A DNA stretch of 64,000 nucleotides from Paenibacillus polymyxa (lineage in GTDB: Bacteria; Bacillota; Bacilli; Paenibacillales; Paenibacillaceae), in assembly GCF_001719045.1 (NCBI RefSeq), contig NZ_CP015423.1, positions 5,207,501-5,271,500 of the forward strand. Reading direction: 5' to 3'. The notes beneath the pieces are model-generated. The model saw only the letters and a program-made list of their open reading frames with translations, ran no database searches and had not been told where the DNA came from. The translations under genes and the position numbers were made by a program. Of the stretch, positions 7,856-16,878 are shown piece after piece; within the stretch, counting starts at the first letter, position 1, and every line of letters begins with the position of its first letter.

Positions 7856-9253
7856 ATGCTGAACAGAAAAGGAATGGTGATGGCTTCTTTTTCAGTAGTC
7901 ATTGCTAGTTCACTACTGATGGGAAACGCTAGTTTTGTATCAGCGGATTCTCATCTAAACGGGGATTCTGTAAGTGCGGCAACGGGTGATTCGACATTGG
8001 CTGACATGCCAGCTTATCTCAAATCATCGGTGGAATGGGTTTGGAAGAATAGAATGTTGACCGAAGGCTCGACGGCGCGTAAAAATACGATTTTTGATCA
8101 AATTTTTGCGGGAAAAGGGACTCTTAATTATGTTATACGCTGGCAATCCTCTAAGCCCGTTACACTGAAGCAACGCCAGGATATTGCTAGAATGATAGAT
8201 CGGCAGATGAACCATTGGACAGATCATCTTCAAGGATATGACGGCTGGCCCTATAAGAATATTAAAGTAAAAGTGGTAGGCTGGGCTGTTGCCGATCCTT
8301 CACTGCTCCTAGACAAGCAGCCTGACGAGGTCATTTATACGGATACCATTACAGATACACTAGCTTCTGAAAAACCGGAAATTCCTGCTGCGCTTCCCGT
8401 TGCACCTAATGAAATATCGCGATTTGAGCATTTTTCGGACCCGAACTATTCGTATCCGGGTGGATTGGATAAACGCTTTGATATGTATCTCTGGGCCACA
8501 GAAAATTTTGGCGGGGGAGCCGGCGGCGACTGGGGACAGCGTATGAATGATGAATACGTTCTGAGTACGGTGAATTCGGATGAGATTGAGATTACTGAAC
8601 ATGAAATTGGGCATGGATTTGGATTAAACGATTTTTATGAAGAACATGAGCGTCCACCAGGTGGATTCCCAACGAACACTATTATGTGGGCCGGTAATTC
8701 CGATCATATCACCGACTGGGATATCTGGATGCTGCGTTATACCTGGAGTCAGCTCAAAAAAGATACTTCTCGTTTCCCAAGCGTGACTAACGGCGATGAG
8801 GGTCCCATCGATCCATCACCTGATGAAAACGTAAACATTGCGCCAGCTGCAACGGTCAGCACTTCTTATACTTCGCCTTGGGAAAATGTGAGCGCGCTTA
8901 ATGATGGATTTGACCCAACCAGCTCTAATGATCGAAGTCATGCCGTGTATGGTAACTGGCCTGAGACGGGTACACAATGGGTCCAATATGATTTTGATCA
9001 AGAATATACGTTATCCCAAACGGATGTCTATTGGTTCCAAGATGGCGCTGGCGTTGATGTTCCTAAATCTTACAAGATTAAGTATTGGAATGGTCGTAGC
9101 TGGTCCAATATCAAGCAGGCTAATGGATTGGGTACTTCGGCAGACCAGTATAATACAACCACTTTTACGCCTGTAAAAACAACGAAATTAAGAATTGAAA
9201 TGGTATCCAAAGGTTGTCTCCTGCGATTATTTGTGGGAGACAACCTTTTCTAA
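7856..9253 (+). CDS. Secreted zincin metalloprotease with C-terminal discoidin-like domain
   Basis: A 465-aa protein with a signal peptide (cleavage probably after SFVSA near residue 30). The zinc site HEIGHGFGLND (about residues 251-261) is a HExxHxxGxxD motif of metzincin type. A linker near PIDPSPDENVN leads into an F5/8 type C (discoidin/NPCBM-like) carbohydrate-binding module with SALNDGFDP and WVQYDFDQEYTLSQ. Such modules usually finish with a short beta strand; here the tail GCLLRLFVGDNLF is encoded by a terminator-like hairpin, so the domain looks clipped. TATGGAGG precedes the ATG. It probably acts outside the cell on a protein or glycoprotein. A broken copy lies just upstream. Confidence 0.78.
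   Translation: MLNRKGMVMASFSVVIASSLLMGNASFVSADSHLNGDSVSAATGDSTLADMPAYLKSSVEWVWKNRMLTEGSTARKNTIFDQIFAGKGTLNYVIRWQSSKPVTLKQRQDIARMIDRQMNHWTDHLQGYDGWPYKNIKVKVVGWAVADPSLLLDKQPDEVIYTDTITDTLASEKPEIPAALPVAPNEISRFEHFSDPNYSYPGGLDKRFDMYLWATENFGGGAGGDWGQRMNDEYVLSTVNSDEIEITEHEIGHGFGLNDFYEEHERPPGGFPTNTIMWAGNSDHITDWDIWMLRYTWSQLKKDTSRFPSVTNGDEGPIDPSPDENVNIAPAATVSTSYTSPWENVSALNDGFDPTSSNDRSHAVYGNWPETGTQWVQYDFDQEYTLSQTDVYWFQDGAGVDVPKSYKIKYWNGRSWSNIKQANGLGTSADQYNTTTFTPVKTTKLRIEMVSKGCLLRLFVGDNLF
9212..9250 (+). terminator. Terminator-like hairpin overlapping the 3' end of the protease gene
   Basis: Perfect 10-bp stem GGTTGTCTCC (9212-9221) / GGAGACAACC (9236-9245) with a 14-base loop, followed by TTTTC. The structure lies inside the last codons of the reading frame rather than after it. 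Confidence 0.7.
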
Positions 9254-9272
9254 TTCATAGCTGAACAGTTAG

Positions 9273-9297
9273 AGTCTGATGAGATCAGGCTTTTTTT
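9273..9297 (+). terminator. Intrinsic terminator after the protease gene
   Basis: Stem AGTCTGAT / ATCAGGCT (8 bp with one G-U pair), loop GAG, followed by seven T. It lies 20 bases after the stop codon and backs up the hairpin that overlaps the coding end. Confidence 0.8.
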
Positions 9298-9442
9298 GCG
9301 CCTTGATTATGGTGCTTGTTTACGTTCATATTTGTATCTGTGTTTTGCTACATTCGCGTATGAATGGATCACTAAGAATGAACGGGTGTACGATAGTATG
9401 TATAATGGACATCAGATATGAAAGAAAAGAGGACAGAAAGCG

Positions 9443-10378
9443 ATGAGTCACGACGTGAATGCTCCTTACGATGTACATGTAGCATATGGACCGGTGTTTG
9501 AGCTGCTCAGCAGCTTACACACCTTTATTTGCCGCAAGGCTTACAAGAAGACCGATTTATCAGCCGAGTGGGCGGAGCAAGTGCGTGGAACGCTGTCTCC
9601 AGGTTTGTCCGAATTGCTGGAGTCCTTGGAAATCAATGCAGATTGGAAGGTTATTTATGGACTCGTCTGTATGCTTTCTGATCAGGGGAACGTTGAAGAG
9701 GTCGTAGACCGTCTGGAGAACCGGACTGTACAGGAATTAAACGAACAGGCATCAGCCTATGGGATACCGCTGCCTGACGACATGGAGAAGCTTCGCAAAC
9801 TTGCATTGCAGCTGCTATCCGGTTGGGATAAAGAGTATTTTCGTCATGTGGATACAAGGATTCTAAGCGGGCTGAAACAGGAAGCAGAACGTAGAAACCG
9901 GGAGAAGGGCGCATATAGCTCTATGGAGTGGGTGGATCGTACAACAAATGGCTTCCGATTCGAGCCTTCCGAAGGGCTGACGCAGGTGTTGCTGGTACCG
10001 CAATATCATTTTCAGCCGATAAATATTTTTTATCGATTTGGGTCGCTCCTGTTGTGCCATTACTCGGCAAGAATTTATGTTCAGGAGGACGATTTTTTAT
10101 CCCCACAGGAATATCGAATGATCCGAAGCTTGGGGGAGAAGAGCAGGCTCAAGATTTTAAAATATTTGTACCAAAGCCAGTCTCCACGCACCTTTATTGA
10201 GATTGTCCGTCATCTCAAGCTGTCCAAGGGAATCACGCACGACCATATTTTTAAGCTTCGTGCCTCTGGCTTCATCCATGCACATTTTGACGGTGAAACA
10301 TTGCTCGGCTATAGCGCACGGCTTTCGGCAGTAGATGAAATGCAACGGAGCATCCTGGGCTATATGGAGCGAAATTAG
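9443..10378 (+). CDS. Winged-helix (ArsR-like) transcriptional regulator
   Basis: A 311-aa protein. About 210 N-terminal residues have no recognisable fold. The C-terminal 90 form an ArsR-type winged helix: EKSRLKILKYLYQSQSPRTF is helix 1-2, and RHLKLSKGITHDHIFKLRASGFI is the recognition helix. The wing is HAHFDGETLLGYSAR. AAAAGAGG precedes the ATG. It is a single gene with its own terminator, directly ahead of the oligopeptide transporter, which it may control; that is inference from position only. The N-terminal part may be a ligand or oligomerisation domain. Confidence 0.65.
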   Translation: MSHDVNAPYDVHVAYGPVFELLSSLHTFICRKAYKKTDLSAEWAEQVRGTLSPGLSELLESLEINADWKVIYGLVCMLSDQGNVEEVVDRLENRTVQELNEQASAYGIPLPDDMEKLRKLALQLLSGWDKEYFRHVDTRILSGLKQEAERRNREKGAYSSMEWVDRTTNGFRFEPSEGLTQVLLVPQYHFQPINIFYRFGSLLLCHYSARIYVQEDDFLSPQEYRMIRSLGEKSRLKILKYLYQSQSPRTFIEIVRHLKLSKGITHDHIFKLRASGFIHAHFDGETLLGYSARLSAVDEMQRSILGYMERN

Positions 10379-10413
10379 GCTGTACGCACCAGTTAGACTT
10401 TAACACTTTAAAC

Positions 10414-10464
10414 AAATAGACGTCGACCATTTGGAATCCAGATGAGTGGACGTCTATTTTTTTA
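10414..10464 (+). terminator. Intrinsic terminator after the regulator gene
   Basis: Stem AAATAGACGTC (10414-10424) / GACGTCTATTT (10449-10459), 11 bp perfect, followed by a T run. The 24-base loop can form minor extra pairs. Confidence 0.85.
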
Positions 10465-10485
10465 CATAAAAAATGGAGTTCTCTC

Positions 10486-10514
10486 TTTACAGAACCGGAA
10501 TAGATTCCTATAAT
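10486..10514 (+). promoter_or_regulatory. Promoter of the oligopeptide transporter operon
   Basis: TTTACA (10486-10491), 17-base spacer, TATAAT (10509-10514). It lies about 65 bases upstream of the TTG start at 10581. Confidence 0.7.
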
Positions 10515-10580
10515 GAGATTTATCTTATTAATTACAACTTGTTCGATCGGAATTTACTAAATTAACTTGGGGGGATTATT

Positions 10581-12302
10581 TTGAAAAAGAGAATCATTCT
10601 ACTCAGCAGTCTACTTCTGGCAAGTTCTACCTTATTAGCAGCTTGCTCTAGTGGTGGATCAGATAGCGCTAGCGATGCTGCTTCGCAAAATAGTGATGCC
10701 GCACAGACAGCCGCTACAGCGCAGCCATTAACAAGTCTGGTACAAGCTTCTGATTTATCCAAATTGCCGGAAGTGTCCCAAAAGAGAAGCGACACGATTA
10801 TTGTTGGTCTGACTGACCCAGCTGGGGTGTTTACTCCGTATTTTAACCAAAGCGGCTATGACGGCAACGTGATTTCGCAGTTGTGGACTCCGCTGGTCAC
10901 GGTAGACGAGAAGGGGCTTCCGCTGCCCAATCTGGCTAAGAGCTGGGATATTTCCAAGGATAATCTAACGTATAGGTTTCATCTGGTTCCCGGTACAAAA
11001 TTCAGTGATGGCTCTCCTTTGACAGCTGAGGATGTCGCTTTTACCTGGACGTTGATCTATGACAAAGCCTATCCTGGTGACAGCCAAATCCGAAAGCTGA
11101 ACATTAAAGGCGGCAAAGATTATACGGAAGGCAAGGCAAAACAAATTGCAGGAATCAAGGTGATTGATGAGCAGACCATTTCTGCGACGTTGGAAAAACC
11201 AAACGCGCTGGCTCTGCCGATTCTGGGTGAGTATGTACTGTCCAAAGCCTACTACGGCAAGGATTACAAGTTCGGAGAGCTGGATTATTTTAAAAATCTA
11301 CATAGTAGCCCACTGGGAAATGGGGCTTATAAGTTAGAAAAATTCATTCCGGGGCAAGAAGTTCGTCTAGAGGCGAATGATTACTTTTTCAAAGGCAAAC
11401 CGAAAACACAGCATTTCATTTACAAAACAGCAGAAGGCGACGCTTGGCAATTCATAGAAACAGGCGATACCGATTTTTCTCAATTCACCGCAACTCAGGA
11501 AAATATCGACAAACTAAAAGGGCTTGGCTTTTTAAACATTTTGCCGTATACCCCTAGCACTTACGGATATTTGCAAGTAAATCTTGAAAATGAAAAGCTT
11601 AAGGATAAAAAGGTTCGTCAAGCATTGACCTATGGACTGGATCGGAAAAGCATTTATGTCGACGCAGCTCAGGGAGCAGGGGCGGTCGCAAACATTCCAG
11701 CTTCCCCAATATTCTGGTCTTACACGACCGATGGAATCAATCCATACAACTACGACCCGGAGCAAGCAAAAAAGCTGCTGGATGAAGCGGGTTGGGTAGA
11801 AGGTAGTGACGGTATCCGTGAGAAAAACGGACAGAAGCTGACTATTCACCTGCTGACCTCTAAACGTCCAGAAACAGACACCTTTATTGCGCTTGCGGCT
11901 GAAAATTACAAAGCGATTGGTGTTGACCTTCAACCGGAAATCTTTGCAGACTTTAATGCAATGGTCGCCAAAGTGGAAGGTAAAGATTATGATCTTGCCG
12001 CCTTCTCGACAGGCATGCTGACAGATCCATCAGATGGAATCGAGCAATTCGTCAATGGAGAAGTCAAGGGATATAACAATCCAAAGGTAAAAGAGCTATA
12101 TGAAAAAGGCTTGTCTACAACGAATATGGAAGAACGGAAGAAAATATATCAAGAATTATATGTGCTGCTAAACGATGAACTGCCCGTTATTTTTACCAAC
12201 TATAAGAAGACGGTGTATGCCTACAATGGTCGGATGGAACATGTAAAGGTCAGTCCGTTCATTGGCTTGTCTGGTAATCTGTTCGAATGGTCCCTTAAAT
12301 AA
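10581..12302 (+). CDS. Oligopeptide ABC transporter substrate-binding lipoprotein
   Basis: A 573-aa family 5 solute-binding protein. A lipoprotein signal ends in the lipobox LLAAC near residue 21 and is followed by a Ser/Ala/Gln-rich tether. FSDGSPLTAEDVAFTW and the SPLGNGAYKLEKFIPGQE region are typical of OppA/DppA/AppA proteins. Translation starts at TTG, six bases after a run of G (GGGGGG), and no ATG nearby gives a better start. It captures peptides (or possibly nickel chelates) outside the membrane for the two permeases and two ATPases that follow. Length is normal for the family. Confidence 0.88.
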   Translation: MKKRIILLSSLLLASSTLLAACSSGGSDSASDAASQNSDAAQTAATAQPLTSLVQASDLSKLPEVSQKRSDTIIVGLTDPAGVFTPYFNQSGYDGNVISQLWTPLVTVDEKGLPLPNLAKSWDISKDNLTYRFHLVPGTKFSDGSPLTAEDVAFTWTLIYDKAYPGDSQIRKLNIKGGKDYTEGKAKQIAGIKVIDEQTISATLEKPNALALPILGEYVLSKAYYGKDYKFGELDYFKNLHSSPLGNGAYKLEKFIPGQEVRLEANDYFFKGKPKTQHFIYKTAEGDAWQFIETGDTDFSQFTATQENIDKLKGLGFLNILPYTPSTYGYLQVNLENEKLKDKKVRQALTYGLDRKSIYVDAAQGAGAVANIPASPIFWSYTTDGINPYNYDPEQAKKLLDEAGWVEGSDGIREKNGQKLTIHLLTSKRPETDTFIALAAENYKAIGVDLQPEIFADFNAMVAKVEGKDYDLAAFSTGMLTDPSDGIEQFVNGEVKGYNNPKVKELYEKGLSTTNMEERKKIYQELYVLLNDELPVIFTNYKKTVYAYNGRMEHVKVSPFIGLSGNLFEWSLK

Positions 12303-12314
12303 GCCACATTTGCG

Positions 12315-12353
12315 GGCCCCTTGTGAAGAACATCAGGTTCGGATCAAGGGGCC
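12315..12353 (+). other. Intercistronic stem-loop between binding protein and permease
   Basis: Perfect 9-bp stem GGCCCCTTG (12315-12323) / CAAGGGGCC (12345-12353) with a 21-base loop and no following T run. Such hairpins after binding-protein genes commonly protect the upstream transcript or cause partial termination, giving more binding protein than permease. That role is inferred here. Confidence 0.6.
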
Positions 12354-12409
12354 TCCCAAATGGGGAAAACGTAATGAGTAGCCTGACCTTGAATTGAAAG
12401 GAGTCTGTC

Positions 12410-13363
12410 ATGAGCTCGTTTTTAACGAAAAGACTGACATATATGGTTATTATTTTGTTGGCCGCTTCGATGATGATTTTTTTCCTGTATGCCATGACAC
12501 CGGGAGATTTCATTAGCGGCAATCTGAAGCTGTCGCCAGAGAGAAAGGCGGAGCTGAGGGGAATTTACGGCCTGAATAAGCCTATTCTTGAACGCTATGG
12601 AAATTGGCTGGGCAATGCGTTGCATGGAAATTTTGGTTATTCGCTTGCCCAGCAGAAGCCGGTGCTGACCTTATTTAATGAGTATATCTGGAACTCGTTT
12701 TTGTTGGCCGTTGTATCGACCTTCCTGACCTGGTTTATCGCGGTCATTATCGGTGTGGTTGCTGCTTATAAGCAGTATTCATGGTTTGATACTTTGGTAA
12801 TGGTGGTGATTTTCGCAGCCATGTCTGTGCCCTCATTTTTTATCGGGTTGTATCTGATTAAAATTGCAGCGGTTGACCTGAAGTGGTTGCCACCCGGTGG
12901 CATGCTCAATACGGGCAGTAACGCTACAGGTATGGAATATGTGAAGGAGGTTCTCCAGCATATGACCTTGCCAGTGATCGTTATGACGCTGCTGGGACTG
13001 GGGTCGTTGACCCGCTACTTCCGTAGCAATATGATCGACGTGATCCAGCAGGATTATATACGCACAGCCCGTGCAAAGGGCTTAAAGGAAAGAAAGGTAC
13101 TTTTTACGCACGCATTGAGAAATGCATTGCTGCCTGCCATTACGCTCGTTGGCTTCGAATTACCTGCGCTGTTTGGCGGGTCCCTGATTATTGAAAAGAT
13201 TTTTAATTGGCCAGGAATCGGTCAGTTGTACATGCAATCCTTTTCGCTCCGGGATTATCCGCTACTTATGGGCTTTACGATGCTGATTGCCATATTGAGC
13301 GTGATCGGGACACTGTTGTCCGATATTTTGTATCGCATCGCGGACCCGCGTGTGAAAGTGTAA
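12410..13363 (+). CDS. Oligopeptide ABC transporter permease, OppB/DppB type
   Basis: A 317-aa membrane protein with about six transmembrane segments. The N-terminal LTYMVIILLAASMMIFFLYAM helix and PGD motif are typical of DppB/AppB. The EAA loop ARAKGLKERKVLFTHALRN contacts the ATPases, and the C-terminal IEKIFNWPGIGQL is family-specific. GAAAGGAG precedes the ATG. It is 15 bases from the next permease and probably pairs with it to make the channel for peptides delivered by the lipoprotein at 10581. Confidence 0.9.
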   Translation: MSSFLTKRLTYMVIILLAASMMIFFLYAMTPGDFISGNLKLSPERKAELRGIYGLNKPILERYGNWLGNALHGNFGYSLAQQKPVLTLFNEYIWNSFLLAVVSTFLTWFIAVIIGVVAAYKQYSWFDTLVMVVIFAAMSVPSFFIGLYLIKIAAVDLKWLPPGGMLNTGSNATGMEYVKEVLQHMTLPVIVMTLLGLGSLTRYFRSNMIDVIQQDYIRTARAKGLKERKVLFTHALRNALLPAITLVGFELPALFGGSLIIEKIFNWPGIGQLYMQSFSLRDYPLLMGFTMLIAILSVIGTLLSDILYRIADPRVKV

Positions 13364-13378
13364 GAAGGGGGCTAAGGA

Positions 13379-14305
13379 ATGTCATCCGTGAGCAGTAATT
13401 TGAGCAAGAGCAACGGCAGACTGCGAACAACTGTTAAATCTTCAATGTGGCAGCAAGCGCTCCGGCAGCTGTTCAGAAACAAGCTTGCTATGGCTGGTCT
13501 GCTCGTCGTGGTATTTATGTTTTTGCTCTGTTTTATCGGTCCGTTATGTTCTCCTTATTCCGATAATAAAACAAATATATTAATGATGAACAAGGCGCCC
13601 AATATCCATCACTGGTTAGGAACTGACAAGCTGGGGCGGGATGTGATGACACGCGTGATGCAAGCAGGTCAAATTTCTCTTACCGTGGGTTTAGCCTCAA
13701 TGGTATTGTCAGTCTTTCTGGGGGCTACGCTGGGGGTCATATCCGCATATTTTCGCGGGATTGCGGATCAGATTATTATGCGTGTTGCTGATTTGCTGCT
13801 GACGATTCCCAGTTTGCCCCTGCTATTTATTATGGGCGCGCTGCTATCTGACTGGAAGGTTCCACCCGATCAGCGGATGTATATTGTCATGTTGATGCTT
13901 AGTCTAGTCAACTGGCCGGGGATTGCACGGATGGTGAGGGGCCAGATGCTTAGTTTGCGGGAACGTGAATTTATGCAAGCCGCGACGGTACTGGGACTCT
14001 CGAATCGTCGAAAGCTGTTCAAACATCTGCTGCCGAATATTTTACCGTTGTTGATCGTTATCGCTACATTGAATATTGGCGGAGCTATCTTGAGTGAATC
14101 TGTACTCAGCTTCTTTGGCCTTGGCGTGCTGCCCACGACACCGACTTGGGGCAATATGATTGATGCCGCTAACAATGTGCTGGATTTTCAGCAACGACCG
14201 TGGTTGTGGATACCGCCAGGACTGTCTATTTTTGCTACAGTCATCGCTATTAATATTTTTGGTGACGGGCTGCGGGATGTACTTGACCCGAAACATAAGA
14301 GGTAG
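13379..14305 (+). CDS. Oligopeptide ABC transporter permease, OppC/DppC type
   Basis: A 308-aa membrane permease. It has the OppC N-terminal segment WQQALRQLFRNKLAMAGLL, the periplasmic motif LGTDKLGRDVMTRVM, and the EAA loop QAATVLGLSNRRKLFKHLLPN. It ends with GDGLRDVLDPKHKR, the usual OppC C-terminus. AAGGGGGC lies 8 bases before the ATG. Its position between OppB and the two ATPases is the standard order for this transporter class. Confidence 0.9.
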   Translation: MSSVSSNLSKSNGRLRTTVKSSMWQQALRQLFRNKLAMAGLLVVVFMFLLCFIGPLCSPYSDNKTNILMMNKAPNIHHWLGTDKLGRDVMTRVMQAGQISLTVGLASMVLSVFLGATLGVISAYFRGIADQIIMRVADLLLTIPSLPLLFIMGALLSDWKVPPDQRMYIVMLMLSLVNWPGIARMVRGQMLSLREREFMQAATVLGLSNRRKLFKHLLPNILPLLIVIATLNIGGAILSESVLSFFGLGVLPTTPTWGNMIDAANNVLDFQQRPWLWIPPGLSIFATVIAINIFGDGLRDVLDPKHKR

Positions 14306-14318
14306 GTGATCATACACC

Positions 14319-15302
14319 ATGGACAATTTACTTTCTATTGAACATTTAAGCACTCATTTTTATACAGAAGAAGGAACGGTTAAAGCGGTGGATGATATCA
14401 GCTTCCGTGTGAAGCCGGGGGAAACGGTATGCATTGTCGGTGAATCGGGATGCGGCAAAAGTATTACCGCGATGTCCATCATGGGTCTGATCCAGAGTCC
14501 TGGTGGTAAAGTGGCAGGCGGAAGCATCCGCTTTGAGGAAACCGATCTGCTAGAGCTTAGCAGAAATGAGATGCGCACGATTCGCGGACATGAAATATCC
14601 ATGATCTTTCAGGAGCCGATGTCTTCATTGAATCCAGTCATGACCATTGGTGAACAGCTATCCGAACCACTGATTGAGCATTTGAAAATGGGCCGTAAGG
14701 AAGCTCGTAAGCGAGCACTGGAGCTGATCGAACAGGTTGGTATATCCCGGCCGGAGCAGATTTTAAAAAGCTATCCGCATGAGCTGAGCGGGGGGATGCT
14801 GCAGCGAATTATGATTGCCATTGCTGTTTCTTGTGGTCCCAAGCTGCTTATCGCGGATGAGCCAACGACGGCGCTGGATGTAACGATTCAGGCGCAAATC
14901 CTGGATATGCTGCGTGAATTTAAAGCCCAATCCAATATGTCGCTCATGCTAATCACCCATGATCTGGGTGTTGTCGCCGAAATGGCTGATTACGTCATTG
15001 TGATGTATGCAGGCAAGATCGTCGAGGAAGGCGAAGTGGTACAGCTGTTTAATCATCCCAAGCATCCTTATACACAAGGGTTACTAAAATCCAAACCGGT
15101 GCTTAATCAGCGCCAAGAGGAACTGTATTCCATTCCCGGGCAGGTCCCTAATCCGCTGGAGCTGACGACTTTCTGTTATTTTCACGACCGCTGTGGGCAT
15201 TGCATGGACATTTGTCGTGTAAAGGATCCTACATTAAAGGAAGTTTCAGCTCAGCAGAAAGCATCCTGCTGGTTATATGAGGAGGCGGTTGTTCATGGCT
15301 GA
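14319..15302 (+). CDS. Oligopeptide ABC transporter ATP-binding protein, OppD/DppD type
   Basis: A 327-aa ABC ATPase: Walker A GESGCGKS, Q-loop IFQEPMSSLNP, signature LSGGMLQR, Walker B LLIADEPTTALDVT and H-loop LITHDLG. After the nucleotide-binding domain comes the oligopeptide C-terminal extension with four cysteines (CYFHDRCGHCMDICR), which in related proteins forms an Fe-S or metal site. It overlaps the next ATPase by 8 bases, so the two subunits are coupled and likely form a heterodimer. Confidence 0.92.
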   Translation: MDNLLSIEHLSTHFYTEEGTVKAVDDISFRVKPGETVCIVGESGCGKSITAMSIMGLIQSPGGKVAGGSIRFEETDLLELSRNEMRTIRGHEISMIFQEPMSSLNPVMTIGEQLSEPLIEHLKMGRKEARKRALELIEQVGISRPEQILKSYPHELSGGMLQRIMIAIAVSCGPKLLIADEPTTALDVTIQAQILDMLREFKAQSNMSLMLITHDLGVVAEMADYVIVMYAGKIVEEGEVVQLFNHPKHPYTQGLLKSKPVLNQRQEELYSIPGQVPNPLELTTFCYFHDRCGHCMDICRVKDPTLKEVSAQQKASCWLYEEAVVHG

Positions 15303-16263
15303 GCCGTTGTTGGAAATAGACCGCTTAAAAACGTACTTTCCGGTGAAGTCCGGGTTTATGAACCGTACTTCAGGACATGTGCGGGCAGTAGACGATATCA
15401 GCTTTACGATCCGTCAGGGTGAAACTTTCGGATTGGTAGGGGAATCGGGGAGCGGTAAAAGCACGGTGGGCCGCACGATTGTTAGATTGACGGATAAAAC
15501 GGACGGTACCGTAAAATACAAAGGGGTAGATGTGCACAGCCTGTCTGCCAAAGGGATGCAGGAACTTCGTCCCAAAATTCAGCTGATCTTTCAAGACCCG
15601 TACAGCTCGCTGAATCCGCGTGTACGGATTGGTGATGCCATTGGTGAGGCGTTACTGGATCACGGTATAGCAACGAAGGAGGAGGTCCGGCAGATTGTGC
15701 TGGACGTGCTCAAGCTATGTGGATTGTCAGAGTATCATATCGACCGTTTTCCCCATGAATTTTCGGGAGGTCAACGCCAACGGATCGGCATTGCCCGAGC
15801 GCTGGCGCTTCAGCCGGATCTAATTATCGCTGATGAGCCGGTATCAGCGCTGGATGTGTCCATACAGGCGCAGATTATTAACCTATTCGCCAAATTGCAG
15901 GCCGAACGAGGTCTGACATATTTGTTCATCTCGCATGATTTGAGCGTGGTAGAACATTTGTGTTCCCGTATTGGCGTGATGTATTTAGGCTCCATGGTCG
16001 AAACGGCTTCGCGTGACGAGCTATTTGGGAATCCGTTGCATCCGTATACGAAGGCGTTGCTGTCGGCTGTACCTATTCCGGTGCCGAAGCTGAAAAGAGA
16101 ACGAATTTTGCTCAAGGGGGATGTTCCAAGTCCGGTTAACCCGCCATCGGGCTGTAAGTTCCACACTCGCTGCCCCTTTGCAATCGATCGTTGCTCTAAA
16201 GAAATTCCACTCTATCGTGAGGCTCGTCCAGATCACTGGGTAGCTTGCCATTTGGCTGAATGA
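15295..16263 (+). CDS. Oligopeptide ABC transporter ATP-binding protein, OppF/DppF type
   Basis: A 322-aa ABC ATPase with Walker A GESGSGKST, Q-loop IFQDPYSSLNP, signature FSGGQRQR, Walker B LIIADEPVSALDVS and H-loop FISHDLS. The C-terminal oligopeptide domain has FHTRCPFAIDRC. The start is set at ATG 15295, because AGGAGG (15280-15285) lies 9 bases before it. The upstream in-frame ATG at 15277 overlaps the ribosome-binding site itself. It is the last gene of the transporter operon. Confidence 0.92.
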   Translation: MAEPLLEIDRLKTYFPVKSGFMNRTSGHVRAVDDISFTIRQGETFGLVGESGSGKSTVGRTIVRLTDKTDGTVKYKGVDVHSLSAKGMQELRPKIQLIFQDPYSSLNPRVRIGDAIGEALLDHGIATKEEVRQIVLDVLKLCGLSEYHIDRFPHEFSGGQRQRIGIARALALQPDLIIADEPVSALDVSIQAQIINLFAKLQAERGLTYLFISHDLSVVEHLCSRIGVMYLGSMVETASRDELFGNPLHPYTKALLSAVPIPVPKLKRERILLKGDVPSPVNPPSGCKFHTRCPFAIDRCSKEIPLYREARPDHWVACHLAE

Positions 16264-16285
16264 ACAGAGCTAGTCAACAAATTTT

Positions 16286-16349
16286 AAAGCCGTTGAAACG
16301 GCAGACCGTTCACCACAATGAATCGGTTCTACTGTTTCAACGGCTTTTT
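16286..16349 (+). terminator. Intrinsic terminator of the oligopeptide operon
   Basis: Stem AAAGCCGTTGAAAC (16286-16299) / GTTTCAACGGCTTT (16334-16347), 14 bp perfect, ending in TTTTT. The loop is 34 bases. Confidence 0.85.
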
Positions 16350-16374
16350 AATGTTGTGATTCAAACCGCTTGGG

Positions 16375-16404
16375 TTGACAACGCACCTGGAGTAACGTTA
16401 TATT
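16375..16404 (+). promoter_or_regulatory. Promoter of the zinc-independent S14 gene
   Basis: Consensus TTGACA (16375-16380), 18-base spacer, TATATT (16399-16404). The predicted transcription start (about 16411) lies immediately before the Zur box. Confidence 0.7.
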
Positions 16405-16413
16405 AAATGTTAA

Positions 16414-16428
16414 TCGTAATTATTACTA
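16414..16428 (+). promoter_or_regulatory. Zur operator (zinc uptake regulator box)
   Basis: TCGTAATTATTACTA differs from the Bacillus Zur consensus TCGTAATnATTACGA at one position. It overlaps the predicted transcription start of the S14 gene, so zinc-loaded Zur would repress it. The same arrangement recurs at 52160. Confidence 0.8.
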
Positions 16429-16526
16429 TTTAATATGTGAAATCAAGTCCATATCCGTGTTCATCCATCTCGCGGTAGTGAGGGTGAACCTTCATGATTG
16501 GCATATATCACAAGGAGGAGCTTTAC

Positions 16527-16796
16527 ATGGCCAAGAAGTCAAAAGTCGTAAAAGAGAAGAAACGCCAGGAAATTGTAGCTAAATATGCGGATCTGAGACG
16601 TGAATTGAAAGCAAAAGGGGACTACGAGGCTTTGCAAAAGCTTCCGCGTGACTCATCTCCAACCCGCATGAAAAGCCGTTGCGAGCTGACAGGCAGACCT
16701 AGAGGATATTTGCGCAAATTCAAGCTGTCTCGAATCGCGTTCCGCGAGTTGGCACATAAAGGTCAAATTCCAGGAATTACGAAATCAAGCTGGTAA
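16527..16796 (+). CDS. rpsN: 30S ribosomal protein S14, zinc-independent type
   Basis: An 89-aa S14. The C-terminal half [22 protein letters not shown] is the conserved 16S-binding motif, and [24 protein letters not shown] is the usual end. Zinc-type bacillary S14 proteins are about 61 aa with four cysteines; this one has only one cysteine and is the longer form. It corresponds to B. subtilis YhzA (RpsNB), which replaces the zinc form when zinc is scarce. AAGGAGGAG lies 7 bases before ATG 16527. An in-frame upstream ATG at 16494 has no comparable site. The Zur box in front supports the zinc-sparing role. Confidence 0.92.
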   Translation: MAKKSKVVKEKKRQEIVAKYADLRRELKAKGDYEALQKLPRDSSPTRMKSRCELTGRPRGYLRKFKLSRIAFRELAHKGQIPGITKSSW

Positions 16797-16878
16797 ATAG
16801 GCACTTATGTCAATCGTCAGCGCATGGAGATTATCTGTGTTGTTAACCTGAGGGTATGTCTGATAGAAGGTTGTAACG

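Noticed and set aside
16494..16796. Longer S14 protein starting at 16494
   Set aside because: No ribosome-binding site before 16494; AAGGAGGAG is placed for ATG 16527, and S14 proteins start with MAKKS-type sequence.
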